Shown here: piece by piece, positions 15,499 through 23,294 of the stretch | Position numbering within the stretch: the stretch's first letter is position 1 | How the letters are laid out: each line of letters begins with the position of its first letter | NCBI RefSeq assembly: GCF_036248275.1 | Contig: NZ_CP109181.1 | Span: forward strand, 4,278,001 to 4,342,000 | Length of the DNA: 64,000 nt | From: Streptomyces sp. NBC_01716 | GTDB lineage: Bacteria > Actinomycetota > Actinomycetes > Streptomycetales > Streptomycetaceae | Direction of reading: 5' to 3' | The notes under the pieces: generated by a model | The model's input: only the letters and a program-made list of their open reading frames with translations | Databases searched by the model: none | Told to the model about the DNA's origin: nothing | Translations under genes and position numbers: made by a program

Positions 15499-15795
15499 TC
15501 ATACGTCCCGGCCCGGCCAGAGGTCACAACCCAGCGCTTTTTCCAGGTTGGCGATGGTCAGCAGATCAGGCCACGCCTCACCGGCGAGTGCCTTGGCGAT
15601 CGTGAAGCGGGCGACGCCACTCATGCGCGAGAGATGAGCCACGGACCAGCCCCTCTCATCGAGAGCGGTCCTGAGCCTGACGGCCATGGCCTGGGCGACC
15701 CGAGCTCCGTGGTGCTCCTCCATGACGGCCTCAGGCCACACGCCGTCGGCGCAGTAAGCGCGCGGCGCCAAGCGGCGGGCATCTCCTTGAGGCAT
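15499..15795 (-). CDS. XRE-type helix-turn-helix regulator
   Basis: About 98 residues from the ATG at 15795. The C-terminal half holds the HTH: VRLRTALDERGWSVAHLSRM, then SGVARFTIAKALAGEAWPD and NLEKALGCDLWP, the usual five-helix XRE pattern. The frame extends upstream to 15915, but no better start is seen. It diverges from the recombinase gene at 15907, and the palindrome at 15856-15871 between them is a likely binding site. It may control the mobile genes to its right. Confidence 0.75.
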   Translation of the reverse strand: MPQGDARRLAPRAYCADGVWPEAVMEEHHGARVAQAMAVRLRTALDERGWSVAHLSRMSGVARFTIAKALAGEAWPDLLTIANLEKALGCDLWPGRDV

Positions 15796-15855
15796 GAGGT
15801 GAAGTCTGACCCATCCGGTCCTCCCAAGTCGCACACAGTCGCCGCTACCGCTAGA

Positions 15856-15890
15856 TGTTATTCGAATAACACCCCGCCTGCTGGGGTGTT
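15856..15890. promoter_or_regulatory. 16-bp palindrome and adjoining hairpin between XRE and recombinase genes
   Basis: TGTTATTCGAATAACA (15856-15871) is a perfect palindrome, AT-rich in a GC-rich setting. It runs into AACACCCC (15868-15875), which pairs with GGGGTGTT (15883-15890). Position and symmetry suggest an operator for the divergent XRE regulator. Confidence 0.55.
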
Positions 15891-15906
15891 CATCTGGCGG
15901 CATGTG

Positions 15907-16827
15907 ATGACTCAACGGATCAACTCATATCGACCGGCCGGCTCACCCCCGGGGTGGGGCCGCGTCGGCGACGAGGTGCGCCGTGTGGTCCTGCTGGCGG
16001 ACCCTCTCACTCCGTATCAGGCACGGGAACTACTCGGCGCACTGACCCAGTTGGCGCTCTTCTGCTCAGGCGAGGGTTTACCAGTGACTGCCGAGGTATG
16101 GCTGTCCCGAGAGGTCATCGAGCGCTTCATCGCCGTTGGCTGCCCACAGGTGACCGAAAGAACCCGAGGCAACTACCGCTCCCGACTTCTTCGATTGAGC
16201 GAAGTCGTCACCGGTGGCGTGTGCGCCACAGGCAAGGTTCCAAAGCTTTCTGGCTCCAGCCCTCACCGCCCGTACAGCCGCACGGAGCTCGCTGATCTAT
16301 GGGGATGGGCGTCCGGTCAACCGACCGAGGAACTGCGCTGGGGGTGCAAGACGCTCATGGCCCTCGGCGCCGGCTGCGGCCTCGACTCTCCCGAAGTCAT
16401 TCCACTCCGCGTTCACGACATTCGTCGGTCGAGCGGGACAGGCGGGCCAGTGGTCGCCTTCACTCGAGGACCGAGGAGCCGGGAAATCCTGTGCCGCCGC
16501 CCGTGGGAGGGCGTCCTGGCCGCAGCCGCCGACCGACTCGACACCCCCGGTGCCGCCAGCTATCTGTTCCGGCCAAGCTCGCATGGGAGAGGGACCAACA
16601 CAGTCACCAACTTCCTCTGCCGCACGAAACCCAGCCAAGACGTTCCCCGTCTCGTCATGGGCCGACTCCGCTCCACCTGGCTGGTCGGCTTGTTCAACGA
16701 CCGGGTCCCCATCACTGTCATCGTCGCGGCGGCGGGCGTCGACACTCTTCACGGCCTGTCTCGTATCCTGCCGTTTCTCGATCCCCTGCCTGCTGAACAG
16801 GCTGCCGCCTTGCTGCGAGGCGACTGA
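15907..16827 (+). CDS. Tyrosine-recombinase-like protein, catalytic residues not evident
   Basis: A 306-residue protein with the general plan of phage integrases: an N-terminal helical domain (residues 20-110) and a C-terminal domain containing ALGAGCGLDSPEVIPLRVHDI, where active enzymes usually read GLR-E-L. The box II region RLVMGRLRSTWLVGLFN keeps an arginine but lacks the usual H-x-x-R, and no tyrosine follows at the expected place (SRILPFLDPL). ATG at 15907 (or GTG at 15904) is the start. The stop codon overlaps the transposase start (TGATG), so both proteins are made together. It may be an inactive accessory protein rather than a recombinase. Confidence 0.6.
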   Translation: MTQRINSYRPAGSPPGWGRVGDEVRRVVLLADPLTPYQARELLGALTQLALFCSGEGLPVTAEVWLSREVIERFIAVGCPQVTERTRGNYRSRLLRLSEVVTGGVCATGKVPKLSGSSPHRPYSRTELADLWGWASGQPTEELRWGCKTLMALGAGCGLDSPEVIPLRVHDIRRSSGTGGPVVAFTRGPRSREILCRRPWEGVLAAAADRLDTPGAASYLFRPSSHGRGTNTVTNFLCRTKPSQDVPRLVMGRLRSTWLVGLFNDRVPITVIVAAAGVDTLHGLSRILPFLDPLPAEQAAALLRGD

Positions 16828-18275
16828 TGATCAGCAGCGCCGACCCGAACGAGGTGCCGAAGGACCGTCACGAGCGGCTGCTCGCCATGCGGGCCGAACG
16901 CAGGCTCCTCTCCGACGCGGATGTTGCCGCCGCGGCCGAGGAAGTTGATCACAGCAACCTGGTCCCCCTTCTCCAGGAGTTCGTCCATCTCGACCGCGGG
17001 CGCCCCCGCAAGCTGTCTCTGCGCACACTCCTGATAGGGCTGCATCTGTGCACCCAGTTCAACGGCGGCCGGATCATCCTCGAAAGAGTCACAGACATCC
17101 TCCTCTTCGGGATCAGTCCGCAGGCCCGCGAGCATCTCAGCGTCCCCAACTACCCCGACCACGACCAGGGATTCGAAGCCGGATACGCAGTCGTACGACG
17201 CCTCTTCCACGCCATGCGCAAGGCGATAGACCCTTCACCCCTGCCCGCCAACAAGCGCCTCTCCCGTACCCAAGCCACAGAGCTGACAGCCTCGGCCGAC
17301 CTCGAGGCCCTGGCTCTGCGCGAACAACGGCTCGCCCTCTTCACCGAGTTCGTCCTCGACGCATCGGTACGCCCGTTGAAAGACCTGCTCGCCGAAATGT
17401 CCGACGGTTCCCTGGCCGTCGACGCCACCCCCATCCGCGCTTTCGCCCGCGGCCGCAAAACCGGTGGTCCGGAGCTCGCGACAGACCCAGACGCAGGCTG
17501 GTACGTACGCGATGGCGACCACCGTGACCCCGACACGGCACTCGTCGCCGAGGCCATGCAACCGCCGAAGCAGCGACGCAAGAACGAACGGAGAGAGAAA
17601 AAGGGCAAGAAAACGTCGTTGAAGAAGAAGGCCAAGTACCTGTTCGGCTACGACGCGGCTCTGGCGGTCACCCGCGACGCCCGCTACGACCAGGTACTCC
17701 TCGACGACAACACCCCCAACCCGAACATCCTGCCCGCCCTGGTCCTCGGGGTCTCGCTCGACAAGCCAGGCCACCGCCCCGCGTACAACGGACTCAAGAT
17801 CCTGCGGCGGCTCGGCGAACGAGGCTACAAACCGGGCTTCCTCGCCGGAGACCTCGCGTACAACAACTCCGAGCCCAACGACTGGCAGCTGCCCATCCGC
17901 GCGCTCGGCTACAAACCCGTCTACGACTACCGCGTGGACCAGCTCGGCAACCAAGCCGAGACGCACGGCGCGGTCATGGTCGAAGGCACCTGGTACTGCC
18001 CCTCCATGCCACAGCCCCTGATCGACGCAACCAAGGATCTCTACGCCGAGCGCATCGACCGCGAAACCTGGACCCGCCTCATCGAAGCGCGCAAGCCCTA
18101 CCGCCTCATGCCCAAGGAGAACGAGGACCCGCAAGGACATCAGCGCGTGATGTGCCCGGCCGAGGCCGGCAAGGCGCAGTGCCCCATCAAGCCAAGATCA
18201 ATGGGCCGCGGCATCCAGCTCCCACTCGTCGACCCCCAGCTGAAGAACACCCAAAAATCAAGGCCCGCTCTGTGA
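16827..18275 (+). CDS. DDE transposase-like protein, 3'-truncated
   Basis: A 482-residue protein related to large streptomycete DDE-type transposases. SLAVDATPIRAFARG contains the first catalytic aspartate, followed by a basic linker (RRKNERREKKGKK) and LFGYDAALAVTRD and FLAGDLAYNN segments. Relatives that I recall continue for about 150-200 residues beyond the point where this one stops (after VDPQLKNTQK), including the glutamate region, so the 3' end appears lost. It is translationally coupled to the recombinase-like gene. tRNA-Leu lies 140 bp downstream, so truncation may have accompanied an integration or deletion at the tRNA end. Confidence 0.7.
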   Translation: MISSADPNEVPKDRHERLLAMRAERRLLSDADVAAAAEEVDHSNLVPLLQEFVHLDRGRPRKLSLRTLLIGLHLCTQFNGGRIILERVTDILLFGISPQAREHLSVPNYPDHDQGFEAGYAVVRRLFHAMRKAIDPSPLPANKRLSRTQATELTASADLEALALREQRLALFTEFVLDASVRPLKDLLAEMSDGSLAVDATPIRAFARGRKTGGPELATDPDAGWYVRDGDHRDPDTALVAEAMQPPKQRRKNERREKKGKKTSLKKKAKYLFGYDAALAVTRDARYDQVLLDDNTPNPNILPALVLGVSLDKPGHRPAYNGLKILRRLGERGYKPGFLAGDLAYNNSEPNDWQLPIRALGYKPVYDYRVDQLGNQAETHGAVMVEGTWYCPSMPQPLIDATKDLYAERIDRETWTRLIEARKPYRLMPKENEDPQGHQRVMCPAEAGKAQCPIKPRSMGRGIQLPLVDPQLKNTQKSRPAL

Positions 18276-18294
18276 CGTACGACACTGAGCGGGC
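18263..18294. terminator. Stem-loop after the truncated transposase
   Basis: GCCCGCTC (18263-18270) pairs with GAGCGGGC (18287-18294), with further pairing TGTG/CACA-like inside. It overlaps the end of the transposase gene. No long T tract follows, so terminator function is uncertain. Confidence 0.4.
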
Positions 18295-18420
18295 TCCATG
18301 CTGCGTGGACAGCCCTCCGGCGCGCGGGCCAACGAGACCTTGGCCAGTCGACCAACGAGAAACGGGCCCCCGCCAGGACTTTCGTCACTGGTAGAGACCC
18401 GTTTCGTCGGTTTCTCCTGG

Positions 18421-18504
18421 TGCGCGAGGGGGGAGTTGAACCCCCACGCCCTTTCGGGCACTGGAACCTGAATCCAGCGCGTCTGCCTATTCCGCCACCC
18501 GCGC
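18421..18504 (-). tRNA. tRNA-Leu (anticodon CAG)
   Basis: A class II tRNA of 84 nt plus encoded CCA (18418-18420). The 5' end is GCGCGGGTGGCGGAA; the anticodon stem-loop is CTGGA-TTCAGGT-TCCAG, giving CAG; the variable arm TGCCCGAAAGGGCG and the T arm GGGGGTTCAACTCCCCC are intact. It marks the boundary between accessory DNA and the conserved fha cluster and could have served as an integration site, although no duplicated 3' fragment was found. Confidence 0.95.
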
Positions 18505-18819
18505 ATTGGGTGTGCCGTCGAGCCTCTCACCTGCTGGTGTGATCGCCTGGCGACATCGAAAAGATTAGCACGCTGCACAGCGTGGAATCACATCCGTTTG
18601 TCCCGGCGACCCGGCCGGGGAACAAGCAACCTCAAGCGGCCTCCCCCCACTCCTCCGGAGTGCACCCCGCGTGCGGGACACTGTCCTGAGGCCGCCTCTA
18701 CGATCCGTGTGAGAGGTGACACTCATCGACGGGGCAGACAAGGGGAACCAGCCGATTTCCCGACGCGTGGATACGATCAGTAAGCAGTACCAGGACGGCA
18801 ACGACGGAGGAGGTGCCCC
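18505..18819. promoter_or_regulatory. Upstream region of the fha-pkn cluster
   Basis: 315 bp without a gene between tRNA-Leu and fhaA. It must contain the promoters of both divergent units. No textbook -35/-10 pair stands out; GTGAGAGGTGACACTCATC near 18710 includes a short dyad (GTGA/TCAC-like). Confidence 0.35.
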
Positions 18820-19677
18820 ATGGGAGTCCTGAAACGGTTCGAGCAGCGACTCGAAGGTCTGGTCAACGGCACCTTCGCGAAGGTGTTCAAGTCCGAGGTC
18901 CAGCCTGTGGAGATCGCCGGCGCCCTTCAGCGTGAGTGCGACAACAACGCCACGATCTGGAACCGCGAGCGCACCGTCGTCCCCAACGACTTCATCGTGG
19001 AGCTGAGCGCGCCGGACTTCGAGCGCCTCAGCCCGTACTCGGGACAGCTCGGCGACGAACTCTCCGGGCTCGTCCGCGACTACGCGAAGCAGCAGCGCTA
19101 CACCTTCATGGGCCCGATCAAGGTCCATCTGGAGAAGGCCGACGACCTCGACACCGGTCTGTACCGGGTGCGCAGCCGCACCCTCGCGTCGAGTACGTCA
19201 CAGGGCCCCGAGGCCGGCCCGGGACCCGCCCCCGCGCGGGGCCCCGCGGCCCCGCCGGCCGCACCGCCCGGTGGCTACGGCTATCCGCCCTCGTCCCCGC
19301 CTCCCATGCCGTCGGCACCCCCGCCGGGCGCCGTACGCCCGGGACAGGCCGCGCAGGCGCCGTCGACACCGCCTCCCGGGACGATGCCGGGCGCCCAGGT
19401 CCGCCGGTGGATCGAGATCAACGGCAACCGCCACCAGATCTCGCGCCCCACGCTGGTGCTGGGCCGCAGCACCGACGCCGACGTGCGGATCGACGACCCC
19501 GGCGTCTCGCGCCGGCACTGCGAGATCCGGACCGGAACGCCCTCGACGATCCAGGATCTCGGGTCCACCAACGGCATCGTGGTAGACGGACAGCACACCA
19601 CCCGCGCTACGCTCCGCGACGGCTCGCGGATCGTCGTGGGCCAGACCACCATCGTTTACCGGCAAGCCGAAGGGTGA
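18820..19677 (+). CDS. fhaA: FhaA: DUF3662 plus FHA-domain protein
   Basis: A 285-residue cytoplasmic protein. Residues 1-115 are the DUF3662 domain (GVLKRFEQRLEGLVNGTFAK onward), 125-190 a proline/glycine/alanine linker, and 195-283 an FHA domain with LVLGRS, VSRRHCEI and DLGSTNGI, the residues that hold phosphothreonine. In mycobacteria FhaA binds PknB-phosphorylated MviN and restrains peptidoglycan synthesis; the same role is likely here because pknB lies in the same cluster. ATG at 18820 follows GGAGGAGG. First gene of fhaA-fhaB-pstP-rodA-pbpA-pknB. Confidence 0.95.
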   Translation: MGVLKRFEQRLEGLVNGTFAKVFKSEVQPVEIAGALQRECDNNATIWNRERTVVPNDFIVELSAPDFERLSPYSGQLGDELSGLVRDYAKQQRYTFMGPIKVHLEKADDLDTGLYRVRSRTLASSTSQGPEAGPGPAPARGPAAPPAAPPGGYGYPPSSPPPMPSAPPPGAVRPGQAAQAPSTPPPGTMPGAQVRRWIEINGNRHQISRPTLVLGRSTDADVRIDDPGVSRRHCEIRTGTPSTIQDLGSTNGIVVDGQHTTRATLRDGSRIVVGQTTIVYRQAEG

Positions 19678-19687
19678 AGCGGGGGCA

Positions 19688-20203
19688 ATGTCAGAGCTGA
19701 CCCTGACGGTCATGCGGCTAGGTTTCCTAGCCGTTCTGTGGCTGTTCGTGATTGTGGCCGTCCAGGTCATTCGGAGCGATCTGTTCGGCACACGTGTCAC
19801 GCAGCGCGGCTCACGCCGCAACGCCGACGCACGGCCGCCGCAGGGCGCCGCCCGCCAGACCCCCGCGCCGCCCGCACAGCGGCAGCAGGGCGGCCGGCAG
19901 CGCCGGGGGGCGCCCACGAAGCTGGTCGTCTCCGAGGGGATCCTCACCGGTACCACGGTGGCCCTCCAGGGACAGACCATCACCCTGGGACGGGCGCACG
20001 ACTCAACGATCGTGCTGGACGACGACTACGCGTCCAGCAGGCATGCCAGGATCTACCCGGACCGGGACGGTCAGTGGATCGTCGAGGATCTCGGGTCCAC
20101 CAACGGCACGTATCTCGACCGGACCCGGCTCACCACCCCGACACCGATTCCGCCGGGCGCGCCGATCCGCATCGGCAAGACCGTCATCGAGCTGCGGAAG
20201 TAG
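19688..20203 (+). CDS. fhaB: FhaB/FipA: membrane-anchored FHA protein
   Basis: A 171-residue protein with one N-terminal membrane helix (residues 8-27, LTVMRLGFLAVLWLFVIVAV), a basic proline-rich linker and a C-terminal FHA domain (LGRAHDSTIVL, SSRHARIY, DLGSTNGTYLD). In mycobacteria FhaB (FipA) links PknB signalling to the cell-division machinery. It starts 10 bp after fhaA and is clearly in the same operon. Confidence 0.94.
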   Translation: MSELTLTVMRLGFLAVLWLFVIVAVQVIRSDLFGTRVTQRGSRRNADARPPQGAARQTPAPPAQRQQGGRQRRGAPTKLVVSEGILTGTTVALQGQTITLGRAHDSTIVLDDDYASSRHARIYPDRDGQWIVEDLGSTNGTYLDRTRLTTPTPIPPGAPIRIGKTVIELRK

Positions 20204-20344
20204 TACGACAATGAGCGAGCGGAGCGAGCGAGCCGCGGCGGTCCTGACGTGGGACCGCGGCAGGCTCCCGACCGGAGGGTGGGCAGTGTGGCTCGAGACC
20301 GGCTGGCGCCACATTCGGCTGGCGAACCGACAGGAGAGGCGCGC

Positions 20345-21859
20345 ATGAGTCTTTCTCTGCGCTTCGCCGCCGGGTCGCACAAAGGCATGATCCGGGAGGG
20401 GAACGAGGACTCCGGCTACGCCGGTCCCCGGCTCCTGGCCATCGCCGACGGCATGGGCGGCCAGGCCGCCGGCGAGGTCGCCTCGTCCGAGGTGATCTCC
20501 ACGCTCGTGCAGCTCGACGACGACGTGCCGGGATCGGACATCCTCACCTCGCTCGGTACCGCGGTCCAGCGCGCCAACGACCAGCTGCGTGTGATGGTCG
20601 AGGAGGACCCCCAGCTGGAGGGCATGGGCACGACGCTCACCGCCCTCCTGTGGACGGGCCAGCGCCTCGGCCTCGTACACGTCGGTGACTCCCGCGCGTA
20701 CCTCCTGCGCGACGGCGTCCTCACGCAGATCACCCAGGACCACACCTGGGTGCAGCGCCTCGTCGACGAGGGGCGTATCACGGAGGAAGAGGCCACCACC
20801 CACCCGCAGCGCTCCCTGCTGATGCGCGCGCTGGGCAGCGGCGACCATGTCGAGCCGGATCTCTCGATCCGTGAAGTCCGCGCGGGCGACCGCTACTTGA
20901 TCTGCTCCGACGGCCTCTCCGGCGTTGTCTCGCACCAGACCATGGAAGAGACCCTGGCGAGCTACCAGGGCCCGCAGGAGACCATCCAGGACCTCATCCA
21001 GCTCGCTCTGCGCGGCGGCGGTCCCGACAACATCACCTGCATCGTCGCCGACGTCCTGGACGTCGAGTCCAACGACACCCTCGCCGGGCAGCTCAACGAC
21101 ACCCCGGTCGTCGTCGGCGCCGTCGCCGAGAACCAGCAGCTGCACGCCGCCGAGAGCGACCCGTCGATGCAGACGCCCGCCGGCCGCGCCGCCGGCCTGG
21201 GCCGTCCCGTACCGCAGCAGCACCAGCCGCCGGGGGGCTTCGGCCCGCCGGGCAGCGGAGACGGAGCCGGTTACGGCGGCATGCCGCCGGACGCCGGCTT
21301 CGGCGCGTACAACGACGACGACTTCGCCAAGCCGCGTTCCGCGGGCCGCAAGTGGTTCAAGCGCTCGTTCTTCACCGCGCTCGCGCTCGTGGTCGTCGGC
21401 GGCGGTCTGTACGGCGGCTACCGCTGGACCCAGACCCAGTACTACGTGGGTGCCAACGACGAGCACGTCGCGCTCTACCGGGGCATCAGCCAGGACCTGG
21501 CGTGGGTCAACCTGTCGAAGGTCGAAGAGAACTTCACCAAGGTCGAACTCAAGTACCTGCCGCCGTACCAGCGCAAGCAGGTCGAGGACACGATCGCCGA
21601 GGGCAGCAAGGCCTCCGCGCGCACCAAGATCGAGGATCTCTCCAAGCAGGCCGCCGCGTGCAAGAAGGACGAACAGCGCCGTGAGTCCGAGCGCGCGGCG
21701 AACGCGATCACCGGCGAGGGCGAGGCCGGCGGCACGACCGGTACGAAGCCGAAGGCCGGCACCAGCACCGACACCAAGCCGAACACAGCGACTCCCACTC
21801 CGGGCCCGAGCCTCTCGGAGGAGGAGCAGAAGCTGGCCTCGAACTGCGGTAAGCAGTAG
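20345..21859 (+). CDS. pstP: PstP: PP2C-type Ser/Thr phosphatase
   Basis: A 504-residue membrane phosphatase. The catalytic PP2C domain covers residues 5-240, with metal-binding aspartates in REGNEDSGY, IADGMGGQ and GDRYLICSDGLSG and GGPDNITCIV. A single membrane helix (about 343-362, SFFTALALVVVGGGLYGGY) is followed by an extracytoplasmic region rich in Lys, Glu and Thr. PstP reverses PknB phosphorylation. ATG at 20345 is preceded by GGAGAGG; the reading frame open from 20249 is not used. The 140-bp gap after fhaB contains a repeated GAGCGAGCGGAGCGAGCGAG tract at about 20213-20233. Confidence 0.95.
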   Translation: MSLSLRFAAGSHKGMIREGNEDSGYAGPRLLAIADGMGGQAAGEVASSEVISTLVQLDDDVPGSDILTSLGTAVQRANDQLRVMVEEDPQLEGMGTTLTALLWTGQRLGLVHVGDSRAYLLRDGVLTQITQDHTWVQRLVDEGRITEEEATTHPQRSLLMRALGSGDHVEPDLSIREVRAGDRYLICSDGLSGVVSHQTMEETLASYQGPQETIQDLIQLALRGGGPDNITCIVADVLDVESNDTLAGQLNDTPVVVGAVAENQQLHAAESDPSMQTPAGRAAGLGRPVPQQHQPPGGFGPPGSGDGAGYGGMPPDAGFGAYNDDDFAKPRSAGRKWFKRSFFTALALVVVGGGLYGGYRWTQTQYYVGANDEHVALYRGISQDLAWVNLSKVEENFTKVELKYLPPYQRKQVEDTIAEGSKASARTKIEDLSKQAAACKKDEQRRESERAANAITGEGEAGGTTGTKPKAGTSTDTKPNTATPTPGPSLSEEEQKLASNCGKQ

Positions 21860-21884
21860 CCGGCCGTAAGGGGCCTTCACCACC

Positions 21885-23294
21885 ATGAGCGTTGTCACCA
21901 ACACGACCACCATCGGCGCGATCGAAGCACCGAGCCGCCGCAACACCGAGCTCGCGATGCTCGCCTTCGCCGTCGTCATCCCCGTCTTCGCCTACCTGAA
22001 CGTGGGCCTGGCGGTCAACGACGAAGTGCCCAGCGGAATGATCGGGTACGGCCTGGGCATCGGGCTGCTGGCCGGTATCGGCCATCTCGTGGTGCGTAAG
22101 TTCGCCCCGTACGCCGATCCGCTGCTGCTGCCGCTCGCGACGCTGCTCAACGGCCTCGGGCTCGTCCTCATCTGGAGGCTGGACCAGTCGCCGCGGCTGA
22201 TCGACCGCGCCAACCGCATCTTCGGTTCGTTCACCCCGGACGCCCCCAAGCAGCTGCTGTACTCGGCGATCGGCATCGCGCTCTTCGTCGCCGTGCTGCT
22301 GCTCCTCAAAGACCACCGCATCCTTCAGCGCTACACCTACATCTCGATGGCGGTGGCGCTGGTCCTGCTGATCCTGCCGGTCTTCTTCCCGGCGGTGAAC
22401 GGCGCGAAGATCTGGGTCAGCATCGGCCCCTTCAACGTCCAGCCCGGCGAGTTCGCGAAGATCATCATCGCGATCTTCTTCTCCGGCTATCTCATGGTGA
22501 AGCGCGACGCCCTCGCGCTCGCCAGCCGCCGGGTGATGGGCCTCTACCTGCCGCGCGGCCGTGACCTCGGCCCGATCCTCGCGGTCTGGGCCATGTCGAT
22601 CCTGATCCTGGTCTTCGAAACCGACCTCGGTACCTCGCTGCTCTTCTTCGGTCTCTTCGTGATCATGCTGTACGTCGCCACGGAGCGGACCAGCTGGATC
22701 GTCTTCGGTCTGGTGATGTCGGCCGCGGGCGCTGTCGGTGTCGCCACGTTCGAGCCGCACGTCCAGCAGCGCGTCGAGTTCTGGCTCAACCCCTTCGCCG
22801 AGTCCACCTGGGAGCAGAGCGACCAGATCGGCCAGGCGCTGATGTCCTTCGGCGCCGGCGGCACGCTCGGCACCGGGCTCGGCCAGGGCAACTCCGACCT
22901 GATCGGCTTCGCGGCCAACTCCGACTTCATCCTCTCCACCGTCGGCGAGGAGTTCGGCCTGGCCGGCATGATGGCGTTCCTGCTGATCTACGGCCTGATC
23001 GTGGAACGTGGCGTACGCACCGCGCTCGCCGCCCGCGACCCCTTCGGCAAGCTCCTGGCGATCGGCCTCTCCGGCGCCTTCGCCATCCAGGTCTTCGTCG
23101 TCGCAGGCGGCGTCATGGGCCTCATCCCGCTGACCGGTATGACGATGCCGTTCGTCGCGGCCGGTGGTTCGTCGGTGATCGCCAACTGGGCGCTGATCGG
23201 CATCCTCATCCGGATCAGCGACACCGCGCGCCGCCCCGCCCCGGCTCCCGCACCCTCACCCGACGCCGAGATGACCCAGGTGGTCCGACCGTGA
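21885..23294 (+). CDS. rodA: RodA/FtsW-family SEDS peptidoglycan glycosyltransferase
   Basis: A 469-residue protein with about 12 membrane helices, typical of SEDS polymerases. WVSIGPFNVQPGEFAKI and the segment ETDLGTSLLFFGLFVIML are family signatures; the conserved aspartate lies in the latter. It polymerises lipid II glycan strands with its partner class B penicillin-binding protein, encoded next with a 4-bp overlap. In streptomycetes this cluster copy is dispensable for hyphal growth but matters in sporulation wall building, by analogy. Confidence 0.92.
   Translation: MSVVTNTTTIGAIEAPSRRNTELAMLAFAVVIPVFAYLNVGLAVNDEVPSGMIGYGLGIGLLAGIGHLVVRKFAPYADPLLLPLATLLNGLGLVLIWRLDQSPRLIDRANRIFGSFTPDAPKQLLYSAIGIALFVAVLLLLKDHRILQRYTYISMAVALVLLILPVFFPAVNGAKIWVSIGPFNVQPGEFAKIIIAIFFSGYLMVKRDALALASRRVMGLYLPRGRDLGPILAVWAMSILILVFETDLGTSLLFFGLFVIMLYVATERTSWIVFGLVMSAAGAVGVATFEPHVQQRVEFWLNPFAESTWEQSDQIGQALMSFGAGGTLGTGLGQGNSDLIGFAANSDFILSTVGEEFGLAGMMAFLLIYGLIVERGVRTALAARDPFGKLLAIGLSGAFAIQVFVVAGGVMGLIPLTGMTMPFVAAGGSSVIANWALIGILIRISDTARRPAPAPAPSPDAEMTQVVRP

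Noticed and set aside
18358..18408. GAAACGGG/CCCGTTTC inverted repeat downstream of tRNA-Leu as an attachment site
   Set aside because: Structure fits a terminator or nothing; no duplicate of the tRNA 3' end was found to support an att site.
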